NCBI RefSeq assembly: GCF_040581485.1
Contig: NC_090128.1
Span: forward strand, 28,364,931 to 28,428,930
Reading direction: 5' to 3'
Origin: Linepithema humile
Taxonomy: Eukaryota > Arthropoda > Insecta > Hymenoptera > Formicidae
Length of the DNA: 64,000 nucleotides
Shown one piece after another: positions 62,189 through 64,000 of the stretch (position 1 is the stretch's first letter; every line of letters begins with the position of its first letter). Both the position numbers and the translations under genes were made by a program. The notes under the pieces are model-generated. The model searched no databases, had not been told where the DNA came from, and saw only the letters and a program-made list of their open reading frames with translations.

Positions 62189-64000
62189 ATTCGACAAAGG
62201 TGGAAGCTTCTTATCATTTTTCTTCAGCGTCAGGTATTTGAATAGAAAAATTAATTAAATCCTAATTTGCAACTTGATATTTATGACATTCAAGTAGCTA
62301 AAAAACAGCGCCGCAATTTTATCTGAAAATCCAACTGTTTAATCTCTGAGAAAAGAAATTTTCTCTTAACCGCTATTGTATTCAGAGATTTCCGCTTTTT
62401 ATACTGTTTTTATCATCCGGTGCTGTTTCAACTTGAAAGAGCTCATGATGCGGGATTCGCAAACTAAGTAAACATGCTATCGCTGTTGTTCCGGCTATAA
62501 GAAGGGGCAATTAATTTCAAGAACTTAATTCCAACGAGGGCGTCATTCGATGCAGCCTTGGCGTTCCATCCATTTCTCTCACTGGCACTTTTTTTTATCG
62601 CATTACTTTGCCGACACAAAAGACTTTGCTCGTTGTTCGGAAAATGTACTTTAAAACTCTCTCGCGAAGTTGGACCATTTCCTTGAATGTGCGCCCTCCG
62701 GCAAAGAAAATATCGCATCGGTAACTTCAATCAAGATTCGTCGGTGTTTTTCCCAACATCGAACACGAGCCGAAGTTCCGAGGCTATCAATCAACCTCAC
62801 GCTGCGTGATACTGCTGCTTGTGTTTCGCATAAACGTCGCGTTGAAGTTTCGGCAGCGAGTTGCTTCTCGCTCATTAATTTGACGTCCGCTCATGCAGGC
62901 AACCGTGAATGAACATCGTTATAAATTATAATGATTATTGCTGCCTGAACTTTGCTAATATAATTTGAAACGCTAAATTATCGATTACATAGTTCGTTTG
63001 CCCGCGCGCTAATTTTTGAATACCACGAATTCTGCCTTCGAGTGAATATCTTCAATTTTGAGAATTTCGAAATTTTGTAAATTCTGCAATATCTACTGTA
63101 ATTTTTTGCTGCCATTCAAGCTTGCAAATTGTATATTTCGAGAGACGTTTAGTCACTGTTTCAAGGCTGACGAGAGATACTTAATTAGTTGTGCATCTGC
63201 AACCACGAAGTTTGTTCCGCTCTGACGTTCTCTTACAGGTTGATCCTCGGTGTGTTCCAGGATATCGTTGCGAGAAGATATATTTCACTAATAGCTCGCT
63301 TTCCTAGTTGGCCGGTAGTGTACGAATATCCAGAACGCGGTAAAGCGTATCCAGTTCCTAGATCTTTCGAGTTTCCGGCAAAACTTGGACTTTCGGCATG
63401 CCTCCGCATATTTATTAAGCTGCAGCTATTTACTTCCACGCTTTAGAGGAAAAATAAATTTATATGACTCCTTTTGCATCTTTGACGGCGAAACGTGAAA
63501 TATTTCATGCGAGAGAATTTATTAAACTTTGCGTACTGTTGTGTCAACGAGACATTTAATTCTGCGCAGGTCGGAAAAAGACGAGGAATTATATAACACG
63601 CCTGTCTCGTATTCGCCTCTTTCCGATTGTCGCAATCGCTATCCGTTATTCCAACAGTCTAATTTTACTTATCGGATGTATTTCGAGGAATATAACGGGA
63701 GCCAAAGTTTCAATTAATAGTCACATTGAGGTACATTAAACGACATTGAGATTTCAGTGCGAACCAGCCTCTAATTTCATCAAGTTTACAACTCTCGCTT
63801 ACAGCTAAGTTTTCCTAGCTGTCAACGTCGCGTGTTTCAAGCATAGTTGCGCTTCGAGATGGCTGCGAGACCACCCGTCGTTGTTTTAATTAAATCCGGG
63901 AAGTATCGAAGAATTCCCAGTCGACAAAGTTGGCGGTGACGTTCGCGTCACTCGTTTCGTCGATATATGTTGTCCGGATTATTTCGCCGGGATAACATCG
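62189..64000. other. Non-coding stretch to the window end
   Basis: No supportable exon. An acceptor-like TTCTCTTACAG ends at 63238, followed by an 85-codon-scale frame to 63446 that lacks codon bias. The frame compatible with a phase-1 exon meets TGA at once. It is probably intron continuing past the window. Confidence 0.4.

Noticed and set aside
63208..63446. Acceptor-like TTCTCTTACAG followed by an open frame
   Set aside because: The downstream frame has no codon bias, and the phase compatible with the upstream exon candidates meets TGA immediately.
1..64000. tRNA, rRNA, CRISPR or bacterial-type operon signals
   Set aside because: I scanned for tRNA T-arm motifs (GGTTCRA and its complement) and regularly spaced direct repeats and found no candidate that folds or repeats properly. 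A covariance-model search would be needed to exclude tRNAs fully.

Overview
The window looks like nuclear DNA of an insect, and a hymenopteran such as an ant is a plausible source. It is AT-rich overall with local GC-rich, CpG-dense islands. Coding sequence is very sparse, splice signals are present, microsatellites are common, and there is one full-length Mos1-like mariner. There are no operons, Shine-Dalgarno-like spacing or densely packed ORFs. The species assignment is inference; no host protein here was recognised well enough to name.

The only complete gene is the transposase of an apparently intact mariner at 2361-3648. It has 29-bp perfect terminal inverted repeats, a TA duplication, and an uninterrupted 345-codon ORF with the full D,D34D triad. 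Two other repeat elements look non-autonomous: a TA-flanked MITE-like element at 12789-13207 and a composite foldback element at 46460-46744.

The rest reads as intron or intergenic DNA of one or more large plus-strand genes. Short exon-like blocks with strongly GC-biased third codon positions and a following splice donor occur at 9116-9317, 12414-12603, 38760-38922 and 59034-59292. Weaker ones lie at 49029-49050, 57256-57336 and 57593-57958. Several start with an ATG next to a GC-rich promoter-like stretch, and four of the five best-defined donors besides the 57-kb block also leave the same reading phase (phase 1). That would fit alternative first coding exons of a gene whose body lies beyond position 64000, but this is an inference.

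Two sites, at 42149|42150 and 62182|62183, have a long pyrimidine tract, CAG, and immediately GTGAGT. This is the signature of recursive splicing (ratchet) sites, the zero-nucleotide exons used to remove very long introns stepwise. They support a very long plus-strand intron across the second half of the window. Other items are an 85-nt pre-miRNA-like hairpin at 60635-60719, a TATA-like plus initiator core promoter at 40405-40440, and several microsatellites and short palindromes. Elsewhere I see no supportable genes, tRNAs, rRNAs or CRISPR arrays.
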